64,000 nt of DNA from assembly GCF_003352165.1 (NCBI RefSeq), contig NZ_CP029176.1, forward strand, positions 2,666,001 to 2,730,000. Direction: 5' to 3'. Below the pieces are notes generated by a model, which worked only from the letters and a program-made list of their open reading frames with translations, did no database searches and was not told where the DNA came from. Below, one piece after another: positions 51,136 to 60,035 of the stretch. The position numbers were made by a program, and so were the translations under genes. The DNA comes from Acidibrevibacterium fodinaquatile. GTDB taxonomy: Bacteria > Pseudomonadota > Alphaproteobacteria > Acetobacterales > Acetobacteraceae. Within the stretch, counting starts at the first letter, position 1. The number at the start of each line of letters is the position of its first letter.

Positions 51136-53231
51136 GGCGCCGCCGATCCGGCAAAGCCGAGCGGCCCGCGCCCGCCGGCCCGACCCACGCTCTCCGCCGC
51201 CAGCAGCCGCAGCAGCGCCGCCGGATCGCTCGCCGCCCCGCCCAGCGCCGCCCGCCGCGCAACGAGGGCGAAATCCGCCGGCGTCAGGCATCGCAGCCCG
51301 TCCAACCCCGCCGGCGCCGCCATCCCGAAGAAGCGCCGGAATGCCATTCGCGCCTGCGCCTCGGTCAGCCAGCCGAACCGCAGCTTGACCAGGAACCGCC
51401 GCAGGCTTGCCCGGTCCAGCCGCTCGGCGAGGTTGGTGGTGCAGGCAAAAGGCAGCTTATGGGCCTCCATCCAGGTCAGCATTTCGTTGACCTGGCTGAT
51501 CTCCCAGCTGCGCACAGCGTCGCCGCGCTCGAGCAGCAGGCTGTCGGCTTCGTCGAACACCAGGAAGGCCTGCGCCTCCCGCGCCTCGGCGAACGCCCTG
51601 GCGATGTTCTGCTCGGTGCCACCGACATAAGGGTCGAGCAGATCGGACGCCCGCTTCTGCAGCACCGGCAGCCCCATCAGCGCAGCGAGATGCCGCACCC
51701 AGGCGCTCTTGCCCGCGCCGGACGGCCCGGACAACAGGAAGGAGATGGCGCGCGGCGCATCCGGGCGCGACAGTTCCGCAGTCAGCGCCGCCAGATCGGT
51801 GTCGGCGTTGATCAAGCCGGGGTCATAGAGCGCGGCCGGCTCAGGCTCGGGGGCAGGCAGTGCCCCGCCGTGCACCGCGCGCGCCATCCCTGCGACGATC
51901 AGCCGCGCCGTTTCCGCCCCGCCGCCGGCAAGCCGCGCACCACGCAGCGCGGTGGCGGCGACGGCGGGCGCGGCCGGCACCAGGCGGGCGAGCCGCGCCG
52001 CCTCGGGCTCGGCCAGCACCACGCCCTCAGCTTCGCCCATGCGCCGCCACAGCCGCGTGCGGATGGCGAGGTTCGGCACCTTCATCTCCACGCACATCGT
52101 CATGCGCCGCACCACCGCCGAGCCGAGCACGCCGATGTCGTTGGCGGTCCAGATCACCGGCACCGGCATGTTCTCCAGCAGCCGGTGCATGAACACACGC
52201 GAGCTGGTGCGTGGCTCGTTGAGCATGGTGCGGCGTGGCGCGAACAGATCCTCCGCCTCGTCGAGCAGCAAAACCGTGTCGCCGCGCGGGGCGATCTGCC
52301 CGGCCCAGCGAAGCCCGGCGAGACGTTCCTCGCGATCAGGCTCGCCGTCATCGTCATCCGCCTCGGTGACCGGGCGCAGCCTGACGCCGAGATGGATCGC
52401 GAGCGCCATGGCGAAGCTCGTCTTGCCGGTACCAGGCGGACCGTAGAGCAGGATGTGGACCCCGCTCTCGCGGCCGGTGAGCGCCGCTTGTAGCAGGCTT
52501 GCGGCGATGTCCGCCTCGCGGCCAAGATGGGCGAATGCTTCCCACGGCGGCGGCGTGCCCGCCGCGGTGCCGAGCAACTGGTCGTAAAAATCCGTGGCCG
52601 GCTTCGTGCCGGCGCGGCTCAGCAAAACCAGCGGGCTGGGCACGTGGAGACCGCCATCGCGGCCGAGATAGAGGAGGCCACTCGCCGGCAGGCGCGCCCG
52701 GGCAGTGAGTCGGGACGCAATCTTGGCGGGATCTTCGCCCAACAGCATGCCGATCAGCGCCGGGTCGCGGTGGAAACGGGTCGGGCCGCTGCGGGCGGCG
52801 CTGAGCCGATCAAACAGGTTCTCCGCCAGCGGATCGAGGCGATATTGCAGCGCCAGAACGAAGATGGCAGCCTCGATCGGATCGAGAGCCAGCCTGCGCG
52901 CAATCGCCGCACCCCAGAGATCGGCCACGGTGTCGGCGCGGGCAGGCAGGCCGGCCAATGCCGCGGCGATCGCGGCACCGACGCCGCGCCACTCGGGCGC
53001 GGACAAGACGCGGCGACGGCCAAGGAATATATTCTCTTCCGGCAGATCGGCCTCGGCCAGGGCCAGGCTCGCGGCGTTCTCGTTGAGCCAGGCGACCAGC
53101 GCCGATGCTTCGGACATGCGGCGATCGATGGCAGCGTGGGCGCGTGCGGCAAGCTGCAGCGCAAAGCGCGTCCGGCCGCGCGCGGTGCTGAAACACGAAG
53201 CCGGGACGCGCCGGGGGGTGGAAAGGGGCAT
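51132..53231 (-). CDS. Tandem AAA+ ATPase of a defence-type cassette
   Basis: A 699-residue protein with two AAA modules. The first has Walker A ILLYGPPGTGKTSFAMALAI (near residue 265) and Walker B VLLLDEAEDLFAPR. The second has FLLSGPSGAGKSAWVRHLAA (near 530) and AFLVFDEADSLLLERGD, followed by NEMLTWMEAHKLPFACTTNL. The N-terminal 230 residues are helical without a known domain. ATG 53231 follows GAGGAGATCGTTCC. It may act as a remodeller or sensor for the McrBC module; that idea rests on the coupling of the genes only. Confidence 0.88.
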   Translation of the reverse strand: MPLSTPRRVPASCFSTARGRTRFALQLAARAHAAIDRRMSEASALVAWLNENAASLALAEADLPEENIFLGRRRVLSAPEWRGVGAAIAAALAGLPARADTVADLWGAAIARRLALDPIEAAIFVLALQYRLDPLAENLFDRLSAARSGPTRFHRDPALIGMLLGEDPAKIASRLTARARLPASGLLYLGRDGGLHVPSPLVLLSRAGTKPATDFYDQLLGTAAGTPPPWEAFAHLGREADIAASLLQAALTGRESGVHILLYGPPGTGKTSFAMALAIHLGVRLRPVTEADDDDGEPDREERLAGLRWAGQIAPRGDTVLLLDEAEDLFAPRRTMLNEPRTSSRVFMHRLLENMPVPVIWTANDIGVLGSAVVRRMTMCVEMKVPNLAIRTRLWRRMGEAEGVVLAEPEAARLARLVPAAPAVAATALRGARLAGGGAETARLIVAGMARAVHGGALPAPEPEPAALYDPGLINADTDLAALTAELSRPDAPRAISFLLSGPSGAGKSAWVRHLAALMGLPVLQKRASDLLDPYVGGTEQNIARAFAEAREAQAFLVFDEADSLLLERGDAVRSWEISQVNEMLTWMEAHKLPFACTTNLAERLDRASLRRFLVKLRFGWLTEAQARMAFRRFFGMAAPAGLDGLRCLTPADFALVARRAALGGAASDPAALLRLLAAESVGRAGGRGPLGFAGSAAP

Positions 53232-53336
53232 GGAACGATCTCCTCGGGATCGAATGACGCAGGAATGGGGCGGCGGAACGTCAGAACCGGACGCAGCGGC
53301 GAGACGGGGACGGCGATGCCATCCCCGTCGCCGGGA

Positions 53337-53660
53337 TCAGCAGAGGTAAGACGCCAGCGTGTGCCTGCGCCGCGCCCGGGCTTCGGCGTGGCGGAGCTGC
53401 GCCGCCGGGATGACCCGCGCGGCCTGCCGCGGGTCACCGAGGCCGAGTTCGATCACGATGAACCCGTCGTTGCGCAGGCGCGAGCTGACGGCGAGCGTCA
53501 CGCCCGCGAAAACGATCTGGAAATGCGCCATCTCCAGCCCCTGGCCGAGGCCGGCGAGCGCGCGCCAAGCGGCACGCCCAACGGCGCGCTGCTGGGCGCC
53601 GAGGGCCGCACGGGCCTCGGTGGCGAAGATGACGACGACGGGAGCCTGAACGCGAAACAT
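53337..53660 (-). CDS. Small protein heading the AAA-WYL-McrBC cassette, unknown
   Basis: A 107-residue protein starting at ATG 53660 after an excellent site (GAGGAGGTCATC). It begins MFRVQAPVVVIFATEARAAL and has a hydrophobic beta strand mid-way (HFQIVFAGVTLAVSSRLRND) and a basic C-terminus (RHAEARARRRHTLASYLC). No family is recognised. It lies 105 bp before the ATPase gene in the same direction. Confidence 0.6.
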   Translation of the reverse strand: MFRVQAPVVVIFATEARAALGAQQRAVGRAAWRALAGLGQGLEMAHFQIVFAGVTLAVSSRLRNDGFIVIELGLGDPRQAARVIPAAQLRHAEARARRRHTLASYLC

Positions 53661-53924
53661 GATGACCTCCTCGAAGAGCGAACACGGGCCAGACCGACCG
53701 GACAGAGTCCGGGCGCGGGCTATTACCAATGTTCAAGGAGGTCATGTGCTCATCGCATGGACCGAGACATAGCCTCCTGATTGGCGTTTGTCATCCTGCC
53801 GCGCGACAAAAATGCGCCGCTGCGACGACGGAACTGGACGGGGTCGCGCGCCGGGCCCGGATTGTTCCGTTGCGCAGGCCGCGGACGGATCCCACTCTTC
53901 GGGTATCTGCTCTGAGGGACCATC

Positions 53925-55424
53925 ATGGCCACGCCGCACCTCACCAAGTCCCGCTACCTGGCCGGCCTCCAGTGCCTCCGTCGCCTGTGGCTCCAGGTCC
54001 ATGAGCCGCAGGGCTACGAGGAGCCGGCGCCCGGCTCCCCGATCGATGTCGGTCTGGAGATCGGCCGCAAGGCGCAGCTGCTGTTCCCCGGCGGCGTGCG
54101 GGTCGAGGAGGCCCCTTGGCAGCATGCCGATGCCGTCGCGCGCACGGCCGCGCTGATGCAGGACCCATCCATTCCGGCGATCTTCGAGGCGGCTTTCGCA
54201 CATCACGATGTCCGTCTGCGCGTCGATGTGCTCGAACGCCGCCCCGACGGGTGGGGACTGCTGGAGGTCAAAAGCAGCGGCGGGGTCAAGGACCACCATC
54301 TCGATGACATCGCCTTGCAGGCCCATGTCCTCGAAGCGGCGGGGGTACTACTCAGCGCCATCGAGGTGCTGCACGTCAACACGGCCTATGTGCGCGGGCC
54401 GGGCGCGATTGATTGGCCCGCGTTCTTCGCCCGGGTGGACGTATCCGATGACCTGGCCGCTCGGATGTCTGAGGTGCCACACCGTCTGGCCGCCATGCGT
54501 GACAGCCTGGGCCGCGAGACACTCCCGCACGCCGAACCAGGCAAGCAGTGCAGCAATCCCTATGCGTGCCAGTTCTGGGACCGCTGCACGGCCGATAAGC
54601 CGACCGACTGGGTCCGTTACATGCCGCGTCTGACCGCGGCGCAAGCGGATCGGCTGGACGCGCTCGGCGTCACCGCGATCTCCGACATCCCGTCCGACTT
54701 TCCGCTGGCGGGCAAGCAGGCAATCATTCGCGACGCCATCGCCAGCGGCCAGCCCTATGTGGCGCCCGATCTGGCGCGCCTCCTGCATCGGTTCGGACCA
54801 CCTGCCTGCTACCTGGATTTCGAGGCGATGATGCCGCCGATCCCGCTCTACGAGGGCACGCGGCCGTATCAGACCCTGCCGTTTCAATGGTCGCTGCATG
54901 TCCTGGCGGCGGACGGAACTCTGAGCCACCAGGCATTCCTGGCGGGCACCGATGGAGACCCAAGGCGGGCGTTCGCGGAGACCCTGATCGCTGCGTTGGA
55001 CGGATCGGACCTGCCAATCGTCGTCTATTCCGCTTACGAGCGGACACAACTGAAGGCGCTGGCAGCGCAATTTCCGGATCTGGCCGGGCCGATCACCGCG
55101 ATCATCAATCGTCTGGCCGACCTCCTGCCCGTGGTGCGCGGCGCGGTGTATTTTCCCGATTTCAGTTTCAGCAACTCGATCAAGGCCGTCGCCCCTGCTC
55201 TCAGCCCGGGATTTGGGTACGATGACCTTGCAGACATCGCGGACGGAGTGGCGGCTTCAGCAGCGTTCGCGCAAATGGCGTCGGGCGCGATTGTCGATCC
55301 GGCGGAGGTCGCGCGGCTGCGTGGAGCGCTGTTGGCCTATTGCCAGCGCGACACATTGGCGATGGTCGAAGTGCACCGCGCGCTGGTGCAATTGCTCCAA
55401 TCATGGCCAAGCGGTTCACCCTGA
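53925..55424 (+). CDS. DUF2779 nuclease-like protein
   Basis: A 499-residue protein of the DUF2779 family. The N-terminal half looks like a Cas4/RecB-type PD-(D/E)xK nuclease (LTKSRYLAGLQCLRRLWLQV, WGLLEVKSSGGVKDHHLDDI), with conserved cysteines in CSNPYACQFWDRC that could hold an iron-sulfur cluster. The C-terminal half is a DEDD/RNase H-like exonuclease domain (PACYLDFEAMMPPIPLYEGT, YCQRDTLAMVEVHRALV). It is transcribed away from the AAA-WYL-McrBC cassette with a 264-bp shared promoter region. Role in the island: probably DNA or RNA processing in defence or mobile DNA, not established. Confidence 0.85.
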   Translation: MATPHLTKSRYLAGLQCLRRLWLQVHEPQGYEEPAPGSPIDVGLEIGRKAQLLFPGGVRVEEAPWQHADAVARTAALMQDPSIPAIFEAAFAHHDVRLRVDVLERRPDGWGLLEVKSSGGVKDHHLDDIALQAHVLEAAGVLLSAIEVLHVNTAYVRGPGAIDWPAFFARVDVSDDLAARMSEVPHRLAAMRDSLGRETLPHAEPGKQCSNPYACQFWDRCTADKPTDWVRYMPRLTAAQADRLDALGVTAISDIPSDFPLAGKQAIIRDAIASGQPYVAPDLARLLHRFGPPACYLDFEAMMPPIPLYEGTRPYQTLPFQWSLHVLAADGTLSHQAFLAGTDGDPRRAFAETLIAALDGSDLPIVVYSAYERTQLKALAAQFPDLAGPITAIINRLADLLPVVRGAVYFPDFSFSNSIKAVAPALSPGFGYDDLADIADGVAASAAFAQMASGAIVDPAEVARLRGALLAYCQRDTLAMVEVHRALVQLLQSWPSGSP

Positions 55425-55457
55425 CAGCATCAACCAGGGAACGACGGTCACCTGCGT

Positions 55458-55988
55458 TCAGGGCCGACGGTCGGCCTTGGCGGTCCTCAGCGAGGCAGCG
55501 ATGTCAGCGATGGACCGGAACAGCACCAGTGCGTCGTCCTTGGACGGCAGGAACCCGCGTCGGCGCCAGAACGCGGCCGCCCCGTCATCGACGGCGTTGA
55601 CCACCAAGGCGCGCCCGCCGATCAGCGCGGCGCCACTGACGCTCCGGGCGAGCGCGTGGTTGAACAACCCGGTGCCAATCCCTCGCCCGACCCAGGCCAG
55701 ATCGGTGGCAAGCTGGCCGAGCAGAATGCACGGCACCGGGTTCGGCGGCTGGCCGGTGCGGATCGGGCGCGGCAGGGCGGCGGGAACGATGGCGGTTGGC
55801 GCTAGGCCGTAATAGCCGACCACTCGGCCCGCCATGTGGACGACCATGACCACGGTGAACCCCTTCTGCTGATTGGCGAGCGCCCGGGTCTTCAGCCAAT
55901 GATCGAGCGAGGGCTTGCCGCAGGAGAACTGGGCGACATCGTGGCCGGGATTCAGCAGTTCGGGGGCGGAGAGCGGCGGCTCCACCAT
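55458..55988 (-). CDS. GNAT-type toxin (TacT-like)
   Basis: A 176-residue GNAT acetyltransferase starting at ATG 55988, which shares its A with the antitoxin stop (TGATG). Motifs are FSCGKPSLDHWLKTRALANQ, VVMVVHMAGRVVGYYGLAP and LLGQLATDLAWVGRGIGTGL. TacT-type toxins acetylate the amino group of charged tRNAs and stop translation. The catalytic Tyr region (DDGAAAFWRRRGF) has Phe at a position often Tyr, so activity is uncertain. Confidence 0.88.
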   Translation of the reverse strand: MVEPPLSAPELLNPGHDVAQFSCGKPSLDHWLKTRALANQQKGFTVVMVVHMAGRVVGYYGLAPTAIVPAALPRPIRTGQPPNPVPCILLGQLATDLAWVGRGIGTGLFNHALARSVSGAALIGGRALVVNAVDDGAAAFWRRRGFLPSKDDALVLFRSIADIAASLRTAKADRRP

Positions 55989-56284
55989 CAGCGCTTCGCC
56001 GTGCCCTTCTCCCACGGCGCTTTGCGGCGGAGGGATGCCACCATTTCGGGCACCGGGGCGGCAGGCGCGGAGACGGCTTGGACGAACGCCTCAAAGCCCT
56101 CCGGGGTCATGCGGAGCAGCGCGCTTTCCATGAGCACTTCCTCGGCGGCCCGGACCGCCGCCTCCCGCACGAAGTCGGTCCGCGACCGGCCGCGTAGGTC
56201 GGCGGCACGATCGATGATGGCGATGTCGCCCTCCGGGAGGCGCATCGAGAGCGGGTGGTCTTTGCGTTTGGCCGCGCCGGTCAT
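55988..56284 (-). CDS. DUF1778 antitoxin (TacA-like)
   Basis: A 98-residue ribbon-helix-helix protein (HPLSMRLPEGDIAIIDRAAD, GRSRTDFVREAAVRAAEEVL), the usual partner of GNAT toxins. It neutralises the toxin and represses the operon. The C-terminal half (MTPEGFEAFVQAVSAPAAPV) is the toxin-binding tail. The upstream region ends at the IS21 remnant, 90 bp away. Confidence 0.9.
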   Translation of the reverse strand: MTGAAKRKDHPLSMRLPEGDIAIIDRAADLRGRSRTDFVREAAVRAAEEVLMESALLRMTPEGFEAFVQAVSAPAAPVPEMVASLRRKAPWEKGTAKR

Positions 56285-56459
56285 GGTGGTCCCTTTCGTC
56301 GTGGCGCGAATGTAGGAGACCGTAGCGCGTTTTGCAATACGAGGCGCATTGCCGCGCGCTCCCAGCAGCGGTCATGTTGATTTGCGCTGAGATCTGACCC
56401 GGGATTTTCATCGAGATTTGACCCGGGTGAAGTTTATGTTCCGCGTTGGATGGGGCGGG

Positions 56460-57239
56460 TCAAGTGGCTGATTTTTCCTTTCGTGGTTTTGGTTTTGCGT
56501 TGCTGTCTTTGAAGCGGAAGCTGTCGTTGCCTGTCTCGAGGATGTGGCAATGATGGGTGAGGCGATCCAGCAAGGCGGTGGTCATCTTGGCATCACCGAA
56601 GACGCCTGCCCATTCGCTGAAGCTGAGGTTGGTGGTGATGATGACGCTGGTGCGCTCGTAAAGCTTGCTGAGCAGGTGGAAGAGCAGCGCGCCGCCTGAC
56701 GGGCTGAACGGCAGATAGCCGAGCTCATCGAGGATGACGAGGTCGAGGCGCAGCAAGCGCTCGGCCAATTGGCCGGCCCTATTCAGGGCCTTTTCCTGTT
56801 CGAGCGCGTTAACCAGGTCGACGGTTGAGAAGAACCGGGCCTTCTTGCGGTGATGCTCGACCGCCTGCACACCGAGCGCGGTGGCGATATGGCTTTTGCC
56901 CGTTCCCGGCCCACCGATCAGCACGATGTTGTCGGCATTGCCCATAAAGTCACCGCGGTGCAGTTGCCGGACCAGGGCTTCGTTTACCTCGCTGGCGGTG
57001 AAGTCGAAGCCGGCGAGGTCCTTGTAGGCCGGGAAGCGGGCCGCCTTGATCTGGTAGGAGATTGACCGGACCTCGCGCTCGGCCACCTCCGCCTTGAGCA
57101 ACTGGGAGAGGATGGGCACTGCGGCATCGAAGGCAGGAGCGCCCTGTTCGATCAAGTCGCTCGCGGCCTGGGCCATACCGTACATCTTGAGGCCGCGCAG
57201 CATCACCACGACGGCAGCACTGGCGGGATCATGACGCAT
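56460..57239 (-). CDS. istB: IS21 helper ATPase IstB
   Basis: A 259-residue AAA ATPase starting at ATG 57239. Walker A is in [20 protein letters not shown] and Walker B in [20 protein letters not shown]. It is followed by sensor motifs ([20 protein letters not shown]). It is intact, but its partner istA is broken. Confidence 0.92.
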   Translation of the reverse strand: MRHDPASAAVVVMLRGLKMYGMAQAASDLIEQGAPAFDAAVPILSQLLKAEVAEREVRSISYQIKAARFPAYKDLAGFDFTASEVNEALVRQLHRGDFMGNADNIVLIGGPGTGKSHIATALGVQAVEHHRKKARFFSTVDLVNALEQEKALNRAGQLAERLLRLDLVILDELGYLPFSPSGGALLFHLLSKLYERTSVIITTNLSFSEWAGVFGDAKMTTALLDRLTHHCHILETGNDSFRFKDSNAKPKPRKEKSAT

Positions 57240-58509
57240 GGCGCCGCTCCCGGTCACGCAGGGCGTCGTAACGCTCGACATTGGCCATTGGCTCCCGCGT
57301 CAGGCGCAGAGCCTGGGGCGCGTCGATCGGCGCTGCCGGCGGCGCTTTACCGTCGGTCAGCCGGTGCAGAACGTTGATGACATGGGTCTTGGTCGCAAGG
57401 CCCGCCTCGAGCGCCAGTTCCACAGCGCAGAGCACGGCCTGCTCGTCATGCTGGAGCACCAGGGCCAGGATCTCGACCATCTCCCTGTCGCCGCCAGGGC
57501 GGCGCAGGAGCTGACTTTGCCGCTGCCTGAAGGCTTCGGGCAGCTCGGCGAAGGGCGCGCCGTTGCGCAAAGCGCCAGGCTTGCGCTGAATGACGGCGAG
57601 ATAGTGCCGTCAGTCATAGACCGTCCGGCCGGGCAGGTGATGGGAGCGATCAATGACCCGGGCGTGTTCACATAAAATCTGCCCCTCAGCGGCGATGACG
57701 ATCCGCTCGGGGTAGGCCCGCAGGCTGACCGGCCGGTTGGCAAACGAGGCTGGTACGCTGTAGCGGTTGCGCTCGAAGTGCACGAGGCAGGTGGGCGACA
57801 CCCGCTTGGTATGCTCGACGAAGCCGTTGAAGGGCCGCCCGAGCGGCATCAGGCTGGCCATCTCGGCAGCATGTACATCGGCGATGGTGCCAGGCAGAGC
57901 CCCGTGTTGAATTTGCCCCCATTGCTCACGGCAACGTTCCTCAAGCCAGGCATTCAGGGCGTCGATGTGGGAAGCTGGGGACCAGCTGCCATAACCGGCG
58001 CCGGGCGTCCTGGACGTTCTTCTCAACTTGGCCCTTCTCCCAACCCGAAGCCGGGTTGCAGAAATCCGTCTCAAACAAATAATGGCTGGCCATGGCGGCA
58101 AAGCGGGCATTGACCTGTCGGGCCTTGCCCGTGCCAATGCGATCAACCGCGGTCTTCATGTTATCAAAAATCCCGCGCTGCGGCACCCCGCCCAATACCC
58201 GGAACGCCTGGGCCAGCGCGTCGAACAGCATCTCGTGGGTCTGCAGCGGGTAGGCCCGGACGATGAATGCCCGGCTATGCGACAGCTTCGTATGGGCGAC
58301 CTGCAGCTTGATCCGTTCGCCAGCGATCACCGCCCAGTCCTCGCTCCAGTCGAACTGGAACGCCTCGCCGGCCGCGAAAACCAGCGGCACGAACGTCCTG
58401 CGGCCACTGGTTTGCTGTTCCCATTGCCGCTCAGCCTTCCAGCGTCGCACAAACGCGGCGACCCGGGCATACGAACCTTCATAGCCCAGGGCACTCAGAT
58501 CAGCATGTA
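57229..58509 (-). pseudogene. istA: IS21 transposase IstA, truncated and frameshifted
   Basis: IstA sequence is recognisable in three stretches. From 58509 down it reads [20 protein letters not shown] and the DDE region [21 protein letters not shown] one-base shift near 57966-57972 moves it into a second frame (HIDALNAWLEERCREQWGQI). A TGA at 57612-57610 then interrupts where Trp is expected (GRTVYD-stop-RHYLAVIQRK). The N-terminal DNA-binding part is lost at the IS630 junction. It is inactive. Confidence 0.88.
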
Positions 58510-59680
58510 ATACCAACCTGCCTATCTAATGACCGCTTTGATCCAGTCTTGTTGGGTGATCGAAGCGATTTGTTCTGGCATTTGCATGAACTTGTTCCAG
58601 GCGTTTCGGCAGGCGGCAAGGATTTCGTCGTAGCTGTTCCAGACCTGATGGTTTAGGAAGTTGCTGCGCAGAAATTGCCAGATGTTTTCGACTGGGTTGA
58701 GCTCTGGCGAATAGGGCGGCAGCGATAGCAGGCTGATGTTGTCGGGCACCGGCAAACGTTCGCCGGCTTGATGCCAGCCGGCGCCATCGAGCACCAGCAC
58801 GGCGTGCGCACCGGGCGCGACCTGCGTGCTGATTTCGCGAAGATGCTCGGCCATCGCCTCGCTGTTGACCGCCGGCATGATGATGGCGGCACCAAGACAG
58901 CGTGCTGGGCAGACGGCACCAAACAGATAGGCGGAGTCATGGCGATTGTCGCGCACCGCCAGTGGTCGGGAACCCCGCTCTGCCCAGACATAGCTCAGGG
59001 TTCCCTTCTGACCGACACGGGCTTCATCGGCGAACCACACCTCGATCGGCTTACGGGCCGCCGTGGCCGGGATCGCCGCCGCTACCAGGCCAGCGAAGTC
59101 TTTTTAAAAATGTCCTGTGCCGCAGCGTCCTTCTTCGGATGATACGGACGCGGCTGGACCCGCGTGAACTTGAGCCGCCGCAACAATCGGCTGATCGACG
59201 TCTCGTGCAGGGTAACCGCAAACTCGGTCTCGATCCGTCGCTGCAGGTCAACACAGCGCCACCGCACCACGCCGTCACGCTCCAGGTCCGGGCCCTGCCT
59301 GACCCATGCCGCGATCTGCGCCTGCTGCGAAGCCGACAATCGGGGCGGCGGGCCGTTGCGGCGCGGCGCATCGCCCAGTCCGTCAGGTCCCAATGCATTG
59401 TAACGGTGCACCCAGTCGCGCAGCGTCTGGCGGTCCATGGCACAAGCCTCGGCCGCATCGCGCCGAGACCAGCCTTCAAGAACAAGAGCAATCGCCAAAA
59501 GGCGCCTCGAAACTTTCGCATCCGTCGCACGAGCCGCCCGCTCGCGCAGCGCCATAGCCGACAAGTCCAAACGCGTTATCGCTACCGTCATCGCAAGCCT
59601 CCTCCGGGGAAGCTCAGCGAATCATACCCGCCCGAGCCGCACCAACTCACATTCGAGTCAACGGAACCTCAGGTTGGTAT
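58510..59680. mobile_element. IS630-family element
   Basis: 1171 bp with 11-bp perfect terminal repeats (ATACCAACCTG at 58510 and its complement ending at 59680), flanked by TA duplications (58508-58509 and 59681-59682), the IS630 target. It sits in the istA remnant and carries one transposase in two frames. Confidence 0.9.
58522..59591 (-). CDS. IS630-family transposase, two frames joined by a -1 shift
   Basis: The 5' frame (59591-59082, 169 residues) has helix-turn-helix motifs (LEGWSRRDAAEACAMDRQTL, WVHRYNALGPDGLGDAPRRN) and ends at DIFKKTSLAW. The catalytic frame (from about 59095 to 58522) reads FAGLVAAAIPATAARKPIEV, then VWFADEARVGQKGTLSYVWA and YSPELNPVENIWQFLR (DDE motifs). The switch is at TTTTTAAAAAG (about 59100-59110); slipping back one base joins them. 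This may be programmed frameshifting or a lesion. Confidence 0.85.
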
Positions 59681-59682
59681 TA

Positions 59683-60035
59683 CCCACAGCTCCTACACCA
59701 CTCGGCGGGACACAGCCCCTTGCCCCGGCTTCGGAGACACCGGCGCGAGAGAAACGCGATCGCACTTTCCCTAATGCAGAAATTCGCGGAAACTGTGTCC
59801 AACGTCGGATTCGCTGTGCAGAAACCATCGAAGTGTCGGAACCGAACCGGATGCTTGACAAAAATCTGCGCCATCCCGAAAATATGATTGCGGCGCGGTG
59901 GCGTGATAATTTGAGGGCTGTTTATCCATCGTGGGTGTCAACGCTAGGCGTCCAATTGCAAAACCAATTGCGTTTCGCTTAGTGCGCGAAGAAAATGGTT
60001 GAGAAAGCCGGCCTTTAGGGAGACTTCCGTCCGAG
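59683..60035. other. 353-bp intergenic region at the right side of the insertion-sequence cluster
   Basis: Lies between the IS630 end and the first ABC permease gene. No coding frame is convincing, and istA N-terminal sequence was looked for and not found. The part near 59980-60035 becomes purine-rich before the permease ATG (GGGAGACTTCC) and should carry its promoter or leader. Confidence 0.5.

Larger units (their letters stand above)
56375..58509. mobile_element. Degenerate IS21-family element, interrupted by IS630
   Basis: The left end at about 56375 starts TGTTGATTTGCGCTGAGATC and has the repeated GACCCGGG units (56395-56430) usual in IS21 ends. It contains istB and a broken istA. The other end is missing: the IS630 element begins at 58510, and beyond it no istA N-terminus is found. 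Confidence 0.85.

Noticed and set aside
56395-56430. Repeated GACCCGGG units considered as a short CRISPR or iteron array
   Set aside because: Only two or so units, not evenly spaced with spacers, and they coincide with the terminus of the IS21 element, where such repeats are expected.
59658-59874. Short minus-strand frames right of IS630 as the missing istA N-terminus
   Set aside because: They include a stop before the junction and show no helix-turn-helix or IstA-like sequence.
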